Source: Cyclobacteriaceae bacterium (lineage in GTDB: Bacteria; Bacteroidota; Bacteroidia; Cytophagales; Cyclobacteriaceae). From it: DNA of 10,057 nt. The DNA is taken from the NCBI GenBank assembly GCA_025455225.1, contig JALOMY010000074.1, positions 1 through 10,057 of the forward strand, in the 5' to 3' direction. The notes under the pieces are model-generated. The model did no database searches. It was not told where the DNA came from and saw nothing but the letters and a program-made list of their open reading frames with translations. How positions within the stretch are numbered: position 1 is the first letter of the stretch; every line of letters starts with the position of its first letter. The position numbers and the translations under genes are program-made. Shown in pieces: positions 1-7,756 of the stretch.

Positions 1-1
1 C

Positions 2-766
2 CAGGCATTCGATCGGTTGCTGACCATTATGGATGAACTGCGGGAAAATTGTCCGTGGGATAAGAAACAAACGATGGAAAGCCTTCGGCACCTTACCATA
101 GAAGAAACCTATGAGTTGTCTGATTCGATACTCGAAGGCAACCTTCAGGAAGTGAAAAAAGAATTGGGCGACCTGATGCTTCATAACATCTTTTACGCAC
201 GCATTGCATCTGAGAAAGGACTGTTTGATGTAGCCGATGTATTGAATGCTATTTGCGATAAACTGGTGGAACGCCACCCGCATATCTATGGCGATGTGGT
301 TGCTACCGATGAAAAAACAGTAAAAGAAAACTGGGAAAAGATTAAATTAAAAACCGGAAACAAATCGGTGCTGGAAGGTGTGCCTACATCGCTCCCAGCC
401 CTGGTGAAAGCCATTCGCATTCAGGACAAGGCACGGGGTGTAGGGTTTGATTGGGAACGTAAAGAACAAGTGTGGGAGAAGGTTGAAGAAGAAATGCATG
501 AATTTAAACAGGAGTTTAATGCGATTGAACCAGATAAGATTAACCGGCAAAAAGCCACGGAAGAATTTGGCGACCTTTTGTTTTCGCTGGTAAACTACGC
601 ACGGTTTATTAACATCGATCCGGAAGAAGCATTGGAGCGAACGAACAAAAAATTTATCAAGCGATTTCAGTTCCTGGAAAATGAGTCGGCCAGGGATGGG
701 AAAAAACTGGGTGAAATGACACTTGCCGAAATGGATACGTATTGGGAACGCGCCAAGTCTTTATGA
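2..766 (+). CDS. mazG: MazG nucleoside triphosphate pyrophosphohydrolase (5' partial)
   Basis: MazG hydrolyses (d)NTPs to NMP and pyrophosphate in the cytoplasm, clearing abnormal nucleotides; in E. coli it is also linked to lowering ppGpp. The frame is open to the left edge: codons from position 2 read QAFDRLLTIMDELRENCPWD, a typical MazG opening, so the true start lies outside the window and the TTG at 17 is not the start. Both halves of the two-domain protein are visible. The first carries EETYE (nt 101-115) and ELGD (161-172). The second carries EEEMHE (485-502) and EEFGD (560-574). These are the acidic Mg-binding EExxE and ExxD motifs. The 254 or so visible residues are close to the E. 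coli length of about 263, so only a few N-terminal codons are missing. The stop is TGA at 764-766. The fucosidase follows on the same strand after 55 nt, with no obvious functional link. Confidence 0.93.
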   Translation, partial: QAFDRLLTIMDELRENCPWDKKQTMESLRHLTIEETYELSDSILEGNLQEVKKELGDLMLHNIFYARIASEKGLFDVADVLNAICDKLVERHPHIYGDVVATDEKTVKENWEKIKLKTGNKSVLEGVPTSLPALVKAIRIQDKARGVGFDWERKEQVWEKVEEEMHEFKQEFNAIEPDKINRQKATEEFGDLLFSLVNYARFINIDPEEALERTNKKFIKRFQFLENESARDGKKLGEMTLAEMDTYWERAKSL

Positions 767-821
767 ATTTATAATCTTCATTTCTGATCAACTACAACAT
801 TCGGATTTAACACTTTCCTAT

Positions 822-2141
822 ATGATTAAAAAATTATGCATCGCCCGTTACTTCATTGCCTTCGTGGCAATCACGATGGTTTCAACTGTTCATGCTCAAT
901 GGAAATATGAACCAACCCCTGAAAATCTTAAAAACCGCGAATGGTTTCAGGATGCCAAGTTTGGATTATTTATTCATTGGGGTGTTTACAGTGTGCGGGG
1001 GGCAGGCGAATGGGTAATGAACAATCAGCAGATCCCGATAAAAACCTACGAGAAGCTTCCCGGCTTTTTTAATCCGATTGGATTCAATGCCAAAGAATGG
1101 GTGCAGCTGGCCAAAGCAGCTGGTATGAAATACATCACCATTACCAGTAAACATCACGATGGCTTTGCCATGTGGGATAGCAAGGTTTCCGATTATAACA
1201 TTGTGAAACGAACTCCCTACGGAAAAGATGTACTAAAAATGCTGGCCGATGCCTGCCGTGATGAAGGCATAAAACTATTCTTTTACCATTCCCAACTCGA
1301 CTGGCGCCATCCGGATTATTTTCCCCGCGGCTTTACCGGGGGTAGTTATACCGGCCGTCCGGAATCCGGAGATATGAATAAGTATCTCGATTACATGGAT
1401 GCCCAGCTTACCGAATTGCTTACCAACTATGGAGATATAGCAGGCATCTGGTTCGATGGCATGTGGGATAAAAAAGATGCCGACTGGAGATTGGAACAAA
1501 CCTATAAACTGATTCACCGGTTACAGCCTGGTACGCTTATCGGCAGCAACCATCACATGCCTCCGTATGAAGGTGAAGATTTTCAGATGTTTGAAAAAGA
1601 CCTGCCCGGTCACAACACCACAGGTTTCGCACCGGAACAACAGATTGGTTCCTTACCTAAAGAAACTTGCGAAACCATTAATAATTCCTGGGGATTTAAC
1701 CTGACTGATGACAAGCATAAAAGTGTAAAAGAGTTGGTCCAATACCTGGTGAAAGCAGCTGGCTACGATGCTAACTTTTTATTGAATGTAGGGCCAATGC
1801 CTGATGGTCGAATTCAGGAAGAACACAAGGAACGTTTGCTGAAAATGGGTGAATGGCTAAAGCAATATGGTACCACTATTTACGGTACACGGGGTGGACC
1901 ACTTACTCCGCGCGATTGGGGTGTTACAACGGTGAAAGGAAATAAAGTTTATGTACATGTTTTGGATTGGCAGGATGAATCCCTGGTGATTCCTTCATGG
2001 GGTAAAAAGATTAAATCGGCCCGAATGTTTATTGATCAATCACCGGTTAAGTTTCTGCAAAACGATTACGGAATTACGCTCCGCATTCCAAAAGATAAAA
2101 TGAATGAACTGGATACCGTAATAGAACTGGAGGTCCAGTAA
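822..2141 (+). CDS. Secreted GH29 alpha-L-fucosidase
   Basis: A retaining exo-alpha-L-fucosidase of glycoside hydrolase family 29, which removes terminal fucose from glycans. I start at ATG 822 because it gives a good signal peptide: MIKK, a hydrophobic core, then a likely signal peptidase I site after VHA (residue 25), with no lipobox Cys. The frame stays open upstream to 723, but that would place the signal internally and overlap mazG. The protein is 439 aa, enough for the catalytic barrel plus the small C-terminal beta-domain, with no extra carbohydrate-binding module. Visible GH29 landmarks are FIHWG (residues 51-54 area), KHHDGF (110-115), WFDG with the probable nucleophile Asp212, and TCETINNSWGF (282-292). 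I cannot assign the acid/base from sequence alone; Glu258, Glu272 and Glu281 are candidates. Location is probably periplasmic. No SusC/SusD pair, sulfatase or other glycosidase is adjacent. The neighbouring genes on the right run convergently. Confidence 0.93.
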   Translation: MIKKLCIARYFIAFVAITMVSTVHAQWKYEPTPENLKNREWFQDAKFGLFIHWGVYSVRGAGEWVMNNQQIPIKTYEKLPGFFNPIGFNAKEWVQLAKAAGMKYITITSKHHDGFAMWDSKVSDYNIVKRTPYGKDVLKMLADACRDEGIKLFFYHSQLDWRHPDYFPRGFTGGSYTGRPESGDMNKYLDYMDAQLTELLTNYGDIAGIWFDGMWDKKDADWRLEQTYKLIHRLQPGTLIGSNHHMPPYEGEDFQMFEKDLPGHNTTGFAPEQQIGSLPKETCETINNSWGFNLTDDKHKSVKELVQYLVKAAGYDANFLLNVGPMPDGRIQEEHKERLLKMGEWLKQYGTTIYGTRGGPLTPRDWGVTTVKGNKVYVHVLDWQDESLVIPSWGKKIKSARMFIDQSPVKFLQNDYGITLRIPKDKMNELDTVIELEVQ

Positions 2142-2195
2142 AGCCATTGGTAATGAATCAATTCATGGAGTTCTTTTTATTTGGCTTCCAATGCT
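2142..2195. terminator. Possible terminator region between convergent genes
   Basis: This lies in the 117-bp gap between the fucosidase and antiporter genes, which converge here. A small inverted repeat, ATGAAT-CA-ATTCAT (2153-2166), is followed on the plus strand by a T-rich stretch (2171-2180). It is enclosed by a larger imperfect pairing of AGC(C)ATTGG (2142-2150) with CCAATGCT (2188-2195). The inner stem is AT-rich and weak, so this is only a candidate, suggested mainly by the convergent layout. The rest of the gap, up to 2258, holds no recognisable element. Confidence 0.22.
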
Positions 2196-2258
2196 GATTG
2201 TATGTTTAATGATTGACTGGTTCTTGCCGAGTTAATCAAAAAGCATTCGTGGGCGCGA

Positions 2259-3500
2259 TTAATTTTTCCATTTGCGGGCCAGGCTCCATTTCATCAAGGG
2301 TCCGCTGGTCATAGACGTTATTAAAGCCATAATTACTAATGACACGAAAACTTTTTCGTTAATCAGGCCATTCTCCAAAGCAATCAGGCCAAGAATAATT
2401 TCCATGGCGCCCCTTGCATTCATGCCAAAACCTACCGCCAACGATTCATTCCAACGAAATCCTCCCAGGCGTGCACCCAGCCCGCTGCCGATTATCTTTC
2501 CTGCAAATGCAATGAACAGGATGGCCAGCGTAAGCATGAAATCAAAATTGGCGATGAAGTTCACCTTCAAACCAATGGAGACAAAGAACAAGGGGGCAAA
2601 AATGTTGTTGATGAATTGATGGATAATTTCCTTGGCACGTTCGCTCATATGTTCGGAATCGCCAAATGCAACGCCAAGTATGAATGCACCAAAAATGGCA
2701 TGAATACCAATAAATTCTGTGAATGCCGCTGCAATGAAACACATGGCCAGGGAAAGCGATAATAACCCGCCCGGCCACGCGAGTTTTTTATTGATCCAGG
2801 GTAACACACGATTAATCAATCCGCGGCCAAATGTCAGCATCAAGGCTGTAAACCCGATGGTCAGCAATAAGGTATTAGTCAATGTTATATTCTGATGCCC
2901 TTTTCCGATCATACCCAGTATCATGGAAAAAATCAGCCAGCCGATAAGATCATTAATCATAGCCGATGAAATAACCAGCATGCTTAACCTGGATTTGAAA
3001 ATATTAAGGTCCATCAGAATGCGGGCAATAACGGGTAAAGCGGTTATCGCCATGGAGGTGCCCATAAACAAGGCAAACGCCAATCGTTTACCTTCATCCG
3101 CGTATCCGAAGAAATCAGGAAATACGTAAGGAAATACAAAACCAAAGGCAAAAGGAATAATCAACCCGAACAGGCTGGTAACTATGGCAAGACGACCTTG
3201 TTGCCAGACAATATGCAAATCAACTTCAAGCCCGGCAATAAAAAGCAACATTACCACTGCGATCTGAACAAATCCGTCTAAAACCAATGAGGATGTTCCC
3301 ACTGGAAATAAAAGATTGAACCAATCGGGAGAAAGCATTCCCAATACAGTAGGCCCAAGAAGAATTCCTGCTAAAATTTCACCAACAACACCCGGCTGCT
3401 TAAACTTTCTTGCCACTTCTGCCAGGACCCTACCAACCATCAGCATAATGCTTAGCTGGATTAAAAGGCCCATTAATTCCTGCTGACTTAATTTAATCAT
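2259..3500 (-). CDS. CPA2-type cation:proton antiporter (Na+/H+ exchanger domain)
   Basis: An inner-membrane monovalent cation/proton antiporter (Na_H_Exchanger fold, Kef/NapA-like CPA2 group), for pH and Na+ or K+ homeostasis. The chosen start, MIKLSQQELMG at 3500, gives 413 aa. The longer frame to 3623 would run deep into the upstream gene. The protein is almost wholly hydrophobic, consistent with about 12-13 membrane segments. Landmarks are GEILAGILLGPTVLG (residues 40-54), LFIAGLEVDL (86-95), the ion-site segment AMINDLIGW (180-188), HAIFGAFILG (267-276), a membrane lysine in AGKIIGSGLGARLGG (Lys335), and GMNARGAMEIILGLI (359-373). The ion site has Asn183-Asp184 rather than the Asp-Asp of electrogenic NapA-like members. 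The protein ends right after the transporter domain, so it has no RCK/TrkA-N nucleotide-sensing domain. Its start overlaps the stop of the upstream stress-protein gene by 8 nt (ATGATTAA), implying an operon and translational coupling. The exact ion transported is unknown. Confidence 0.92.
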   Translation of the reverse strand: MIKLSQQELMGLLIQLSIMLMVGRVLAEVARKFKQPGVVGEILAGILLGPTVLGMLSPDWFNLLFPVGTSSLVLDGFVQIAVVMLLFIAGLEVDLHIVWQQGRLAIVTSLFGLIIPFAFGFVFPYVFPDFFGYADEGKRLAFALFMGTSMAITALPVIARILMDLNIFKSRLSMLVISSAMINDLIGWLIFSMILGMIGKGHQNITLTNTLLLTIGFTALMLTFGRGLINRVLPWINKKLAWPGGLLSLSLAMCFIAAAFTEFIGIHAIFGAFILGVAFGDSEHMSERAKEIIHQFINNIFAPLFFVSIGLKVNFIANFDFMLTLAILFIAFAGKIIGSGLGARLGGFRWNESLAVGFGMNARGAMEIILGLIALENGLINEKVFVSLVIMALITSMTSGPLMKWSLARKWKN

Positions 3501-4356
3501 GCATGGCCTCCTTTCTTTCCTGAGGATGTACAACAAGTACATTACACGGCAGGTCGGCAAATATGTATTCCAGGTCGTGGGGGAAAAGTCTATCCAATAA
3601 TGAAAGTCGCATAGGAGGAGCACTTACAACCAACAAGTCGGCTGCTTTTCGTTTGGTAAATTGAGCCAGTTCAAATCCGGATTTCCCGGTAACGACCTTG
3701 ATATTGATTTTCAATTCCTTGTGAGGTATTTGATTTAACATGCTTTGCACATAATCAATCTCATCTTCCACAAGGCTTTGTTTTAGCCGGCTATACTCTG
3801 TCTCTGTTACGTGTCCGGCTGTAGACATCGTTAGGCTATAGAGCTTAATTTCGCGTACAATATGCAGCCATTTTGATTTTTCCTGTTGAGCGATAGTACA
3901 GGCCACGGAGAGTGTATCCAATACTTTTTCACTTTCATCTACTTCGGTAACAATATTCTCAAAGGGTTTTGGCTGTACGGAAGGATTAATGATGGTAAGT
4001 ACTGAACATTTTGATTTGCGTAAGATCTTCCTGGCCACAGAGCCTAGGTAATGTTGAACCAATCCTTCCTTTTTCAGTGCCCCGGTAATTAAGAGATCAA
4101 CATCTTCTTCTTTGCAAGCACGTAAAATCTGTTCAGCCGGTTTACCCTGACGCCAACAAATCGTAACCTCATCCTCTTTGATTCCGGCTTTTGTCAGCAA
4201 CTTTACCATGATTTCCTCCTCATCCTTGCTATGATTACCCACATGGATCAAGACTAAACCACTTTGGAATAGATGCTTTAATCGCACGGCCTCGGCCAGC
4301 ATGGCTTGCGCCCGAGGAGAAAAGGCAACCGCTAATCCTAATTTTCTGAAGTACAT
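3493..4356 (-). CDS. Tandem-domain universal stress protein (UspA family)
   Basis: A cytoplasmic protein of two fused Usp domains, 287 aa. Usp proteins bind ATP or act as dimeric stress or energy sensors. Domain 1 spans about residues 1-123. It has the beta-strand opening LGLAVAFSP and a nucleotide-loop region near TGALKKEGLVQHYLGSVARK (91-110) that resembles the G-x2-G-x9-G-S/T pattern, with Gly105-Ser106 at its end. The final strand is CSVLTII. Domain 2 spans about 132-277. It has the family's late strand pattern (LLVVSAPP, 241-248; CNVLVVHP, 271-278), but its loop lacks the glycines (RLFPHDLEYIFADLP), so it probably does not bind ATP. The gene is first in the operon with the antiporter: its TAA stop (3495-3493) lies inside the antiporter start region. 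It is transcribed from the 90-bp region shared with the divergent histidine kinase. A regulatory subunit role for the antiporter is inferred, not shown. Confidence 0.9.
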   Translation of the reverse strand: MYFRKLGLAVAFSPRAQAMLAEAVRLKHLFQSGLVLIHVGNHSKDEEEIMVKLLTKAGIKEDEVTICWRQGKPAEQILRACKEEDVDLLITGALKKEGLVQHYLGSVARKILRKSKCSVLTIINPSVQPKPFENIVTEVDESEKVLDTLSVACTIAQQEKSKWLHIVREIKLYSLTMSTAGHVTETEYSRLKQSLVEDEIDYVQSMLNQIPHKELKINIKVVTGKSGFELAQFTKRKAADLLVVSAPPMRLSLLDRLFPHDLEYIFADLPCNVLVVHPQERKEAMHD

Positions 4357-4446
4357 AGATTTCTACGGTTTAAGATATTCAATTTTCATTATTATAGATC
4401 CTTTTATTATCTTCCTTTATCTGTTTTTAATGTTTCCCCCGGAACC
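4357..4446. promoter_or_regulatory. Divergent intergenic region (stress-protein operon / histidine kinase)
   Basis: These 90 AT-rich bases separate two divergent start codons, at 4356 (minus) and 4447 (plus), so promoters for both units should lie here. On the minus strand a TATAAT occurs at 4396-4391, but no matching -35 sits at normal spacing and this hexamer is not the usual Bacteroidota element. I see no clean TAnnTTTG in either direction and no clear operator palindrome. The call rests on gene layout. Confidence 0.4.
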
Positions 4447-6141
4447 ATGTTGCGCCAACTCATACTAGGTCAAAGCCCCAGGCAGTCGCTTAAGATTTAC
4501 AAACAAGCCATGCTTCGTGGCTTATTGGCGCTTATCATTATTGTAACAGGAACCGTCTACGTTTTTATTGATCTGTTCTTTGAGGTGAACCGTGTTATTC
4601 CTGTATACATTTTCATTGTAATGGCTGGAATTGCAGCCTTTTGGTTTAACCGGAATCAACACTACCTGGCATCAACACTGGTTATCTTAATCAGTGGCAA
4701 CTTTGTAATATATCTCCTGGCCTCTTCAGAACCTTCATCCAGCGGTGTATTTGTGTTCTTTGTACCGGCTGCACTGGGAGGCATGGCCTTATTGAGCTAC
4801 ACCAACTGGTATTGGGGATTGGGTATGATTTTGCTAAGCTTTCTTTTATTCATAATTGCGTATTCCATTGACTTTTCATTGCTTCCAAAAAGTGATAATC
4901 TGATCTACTACAATGAGGTCTACTTTAAAATCAACTTTACTATCGCTTTAACTGCATCTGTGTTAATTGTCTATTTTCTGATTAATATAAATTATAACTC
5001 AGAAAAAATATTAAAGGAAAATGAACTCAAGCTTACCAACACAGCCGATGAGCTGAAAACCAGCCGGGAACGGTTTGAGTTGGCGGTTCAAGGCACGCAA
5101 GCCGGCATCTACGAATGGCGGGTAAAAGAGAATTCAGTATATGTAAGTCCTATATGGAAGAAAATGCTGGGTTATGATCCGGATGAAGCAATTGAAATGT
5201 CGATAGAGCGCCTGGTCGAGATGACGCATCCGGATGATCTTGAGCGAACTCAGCAATCCATCAATCAGCACCTGGCCACCGGAAAACCGTATCACAATGA
5301 ATTACGGCTTCGAACGAAGGATGGATTGTATAAATGGTTCTACGACAGTGGTGTAGGAAAAATTAATTTCAACAAGGAATTAGAAACCGTTATTGGCTCA
5401 CTGATTGATATTGACGAACGAAAGAAAGCTGAACAACAGATTATTGAGCAGAATGAATTGCTCGCCAAAGCCAATGCAGAACTCGACCGGTTTGTTTACA
5501 GCGTTTCGCATGATTTGCGTGCACCTTTAAGTTCAGTGAAAGGACTTATCGGTATTGCCGAGAAATCCGAGGATTACCAGGAATTGAAATCGTACTTATC
5601 TATGATGCGCGGGCGCATTGATGCCCTGGAAAAATTTATTCGCGATATTATCGATTACTCCAGGAATTCCAGGCTGGAAGTAGTTCACGAACCGGTTAAT
5701 CTTCATGAGCTGGTTCATGAAATTATGGAAAGCCTTCGGTTTACGGATGAACACAACGTGGTTTCCTTTAAAGAGGAATTGTCCAAAGACTTCATCATCC
5801 TGTCTGATAAAGTCCGATTAAAAATTATTTTGAACAACCTGCTCTCAAATGCATTGAAGTATCACGATCCTGAAAAGAATGATTCAGTGGTTTCGATTCA
5901 AGCCAATCATTCAAATGAATTGTTGCACATTCTTGTGGAAGACAATGGCCTCGGCATTGATTCGGATCAACTCCCCAAAATCTTTGATATGTTTTACCGG
6001 GCTTCCGTCAATTCAACCGGTTCAGGTTTAGGTCTATACATTGCCCGGGAAACCATCAAAAAACTAAATGGAAAAATCACAGCGGAGTCAACTCCAGGGG
6101 TAGGCACACGGTTTATTCTTGAAATACCCACAGGCGGGTAA
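4447..6141 (+). CDS. Membrane PAS-domain sensor histidine kinase
   Basis: A two-component sensor kinase of 564 aa. The N-terminal part has about six predicted membrane helices (roughly residues 24-46, 50-67, 72-92, 99-117, 121-143 and 160-182), with no large periplasmic domain, so it probably senses something in or near the membrane. A short helical linker (183-207) leads to a PAS_3/PAC domain (about 207-328; HPDDLERT at 261-268, RTKDGLYKWFYD at 289-300). The kinase core follows. The H-box is YSVSHDLRAPLSS, with phospho-acceptor His355. The N-box is LNNLLSNALKYH (462-473). G1 is VEDNGLGID (497-505), the F-box region is KIFDMFYR (511-518), and G2 is GSGLGLYIARE (525-535). All key catalytic residues are present. 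There is no fused receiver domain and no response regulator next to it, so it is an orphan kinase. It is divergent from the stress-protein/antiporter operon. ATG 4447 is the first in-frame start; Met22 is an alternative. Confidence 0.93.
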   Translation: MLRQLILGQSPRQSLKIYKQAMLRGLLALIIIVTGTVYVFIDLFFEVNRVIPVYIFIVMAGIAAFWFNRNQHYLASTLVILISGNFVIYLLASSEPSSSGVFVFFVPAALGGMALLSYTNWYWGLGMILLSFLLFIIAYSIDFSLLPKSDNLIYYNEVYFKINFTIALTASVLIVYFLININYNSEKILKENELKLTNTADELKTSRERFELAVQGTQAGIYEWRVKENSVYVSPIWKKMLGYDPDEAIEMSIERLVEMTHPDDLERTQQSINQHLATGKPYHNELRLRTKDGLYKWFYDSGVGKINFNKELETVIGSLIDIDERKKAEQQIIEQNELLAKANAELDRFVYSVSHDLRAPLSSVKGLIGIAEKSEDYQELKSYLSMMRGRIDALEKFIRDIIDYSRNSRLEVVHEPVNLHELVHEIMESLRFTDEHNVVSFKEELSKDFIILSDKVRLKIILNNLLSNALKYHDPEKNDSVVSIQANHSNELLHILVEDNGLGIDSDQLPKIFDMFYRASVNSTGSGLGLYIARETIKKLNGKITAESTPGVGTRFILEIPTGG

Positions 6142-6203
6142 AGATTATTATTCCTCCAACCAAAAAATTAACAGCCTATAATCCGTACTTGGTGTTGAAA
6201 AAT

Positions 6204-6211
6204 TATCTTTG
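6204..6211 (+). promoter_or_regulatory. Bacteroidota-type -7 promoter element upstream of glyS
   Basis: TATCTTTG matches the Bacteroidota -7 consensus TAnnTTTG exactly. It ends 6 nt before the ATG at 6218. With transcription normally starting a few bases downstream of this element, the transcript would begin at or within a few bases of the start codon, giving a leaderless or nearly leaderless mRNA. A -33 TTTG at the usual spacing of about 19 nt is not evident; the nearest TTG (6189-6191) is too close. Confidence is therefore moderate. Confidence 0.5.
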
Positions 6212-6217
6212 CCCCTT

Positions 6218-7756
6218 ATGGCAAACGAAGACAACCTTCTCAAAAATATTATTGCCCATGCCAAGGAGTATGGCTTTATTTTTCCTTCCAGTGAAATTTA
6301 CGATGGTCTGAGTGCCGTTTACGACTATGGCCAGAATGGTGCAGAACTGAAAAACAACATCAAGGATTATTGGTGGAAGTTTATGACTATGCTGCACGAT
6401 AACATCGTGGGCATAGATGCTGCGATTTTTATGCATCCAACAACGTGGAAGGCTTCCGGGCATGTTGATGCCTTTAACGATCCGATGATCGACAACAAAG
6501 ACTCGAAGAAACGGTACCGGGCCGATCAGCTCATTGAAGGTGTTATTGAAAAACTCGAAGAAAAAATTGAAAAGGAAGTTGAAAAAGCGGCCAAGCGTTT
6601 TGAAAACTTCGACCGCACCATGTTTGTGAGCACTAATGCCCGTGTATTGGAATACCAGAAAAAAATTGATGATATCAACGAACGCCTGAAAGCTGCCATG
6701 GGTTCGGGCGATATGGCCGCGTTAAAACAACTGGTGCTGGATCTTGAGATTGCCGATCCGATTTCAGGTTCGCGTAACTGGACGGATGTTCGTCAGTTCA
6801 ATCTCATGTTCTCTACGGAAATGGGATCCATTGCTGACGATGCCAATAAAATCTATTTGCGCCCGGAAACTGCCCAGGGGATCTTTGTAAACTTTCTTAA
6901 TGTTCAGAAAACCGGCCGGATGAAGATTCCTTTTGGAATCGCCCAGATTGGTAAAGCTTTCCGAAATGAAATTGTTGCCCGTCAGTTTATTTTCCGCATG
7001 CGTGAGTTTGAGCAAATGGAGATGCAGTTCTTCCTCAAACCCGGTGAAGAAATGACCTGGTACGAGTTCTGGAAAGAAAAGCGGATGAAATGGCACCTGG
7101 CATTGGGCATTGGCCAGGAGCATTACCGTTTCCATGATCACCTCAACCTCGCCCATTATGCCAACGCAGCGTGCGACATTCAGTTTAACTTCCCGATGGG
7201 CTTTAGGGAACTCGAGGGCATTCACTCCCGTACGGATTTTGATTTAAAAAATCATGAGAAATATTCGGGTAAAAAGTTACAGTACTTCGATCCCGAAGAA
7301 AATCAAAGTTACATTCCTTATGTAGTTGAAACTTCCATCGGGCTAGACCGCATGTTCCTTGCGATTTTATCATCATCCTACAAGGAAGAAAAATTACCGG
7401 ATGGCAGTGAACGGGTGGTGCTTCGCATACCGGCACCATTGGCTCCCAATAAAGTTGCTATACTTCCGTTGGTGAAGAAAGATGGCCTGCCTGAAAAGGC
7501 GATGGAAATCATGAACGAGCTAAAGTTTCATGTACGCTGCTTCTATGAAGAGAAAGACGCCATCGGAAAACGCTATCGAAGACAGGATGCTATCGGTACG
7601 CCTTATTGCGTAACCGTTGATCATCAAACCTTGCAGGACAACACGGTAACGATCCGCGATCGCGATAGCATGGAACAAGAACGTGTACCCATTTCATCCC
7701 TTAAAGACCGGTTAACTTCAGCATGCTCCATTAACAACCTGTTGAAGAAAATCTGA
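6218..7756 (+). CDS. glyS: Glycyl-tRNA synthetase, single-chain alpha2 type
   Basis: Charges tRNA-Gly with glycine using ATP, in the cytoplasm. It is the one-chain, eukaryote/archaea-like homodimeric type, not the two-subunit GlyQ/GlyS form of E. coli. I take ATG 6218 (MANEDNLLKN), giving 512 aa. A TTG at 6209 is in frame but lies inside the promoter-like TATCTTTG. Class II landmarks are the glycine-pocket loop LRPETAQGIF (residues 214-223), the motif 2 region FRNE (248-251) with REFEQMEMQFF (262-272), and motif 3 SIGLDR (373-378). A lysine/glutamate-rich, probably coiled segment (about 109-177) is inserted before the core. The C-terminal anticodon-binding domain starts near APLAPNKVAILPL (406-418) and includes KRYRRQDAIGTPYCVTVD (451-468). 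The segment DNKDSKKRYRADQ (92-104) lacks the CxxC zinc pair seen in some relatives. The TGA stop shares its A with the next gene's ATG. Confidence 0.97.
   Translation: MANEDNLLKNIIAHAKEYGFIFPSSEIYDGLSAVYDYGQNGAELKNNIKDYWWKFMTMLHDNIVGIDAAIFMHPTTWKASGHVDAFNDPMIDNKDSKKRYRADQLIEGVIEKLEEKIEKEVEKAAKRFENFDRTMFVSTNARVLEYQKKIDDINERLKAAMGSGDMAALKQLVLDLEIADPISGSRNWTDVRQFNLMFSTEMGSIADDANKIYLRPETAQGIFVNFLNVQKTGRMKIPFGIAQIGKAFRNEIVARQFIFRMREFEQMEMQFFLKPGEEMTWYEFWKEKRMKWHLALGIGQEHYRFHDHLNLAHYANAACDIQFNFPMGFRELEGIHSRTDFDLKNHEKYSGKKLQYFDPEENQSYIPYVVETSIGLDRMFLAILSSSYKEEKLPDGSERVVLRIPAPLAPNKVAILPLVKKDGLPEKAMEIMNELKFHVRCFYEEKDAIGKRYRRQDAIGTPYCVTVDHQTLQDNTVTIRDRDSMEQERVPISSLKDRLTSACSINNLLKKI

Noticed and set aside
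770..775. TATAAT between mazG and the fucosidase gene
   Set aside because: No partner -35 at proper spacing, and it does not match the Bacteroidota TAnnTTTG element; AT-rich gaps produce this hexamer by chance.
723..821. N-terminal extension of the fucosidase frame upstream of ATG 822
   Set aside because: It would overlap the end of mazG and bury an otherwise good signal peptide 33 residues inside the protein.
2153..2197. Possible small ORF (14 codons) starting at ATG 2154 in the convergent gap
   Set aside because: Too short, and no promoter or ribosome-binding support.
3501..3623. N-terminal extension of the antiporter frame
   Set aside because: The 41 extra residues lie entirely within the stress-protein gene and look unlike a transporter N-terminus; ATG 3500 gives the normal start.
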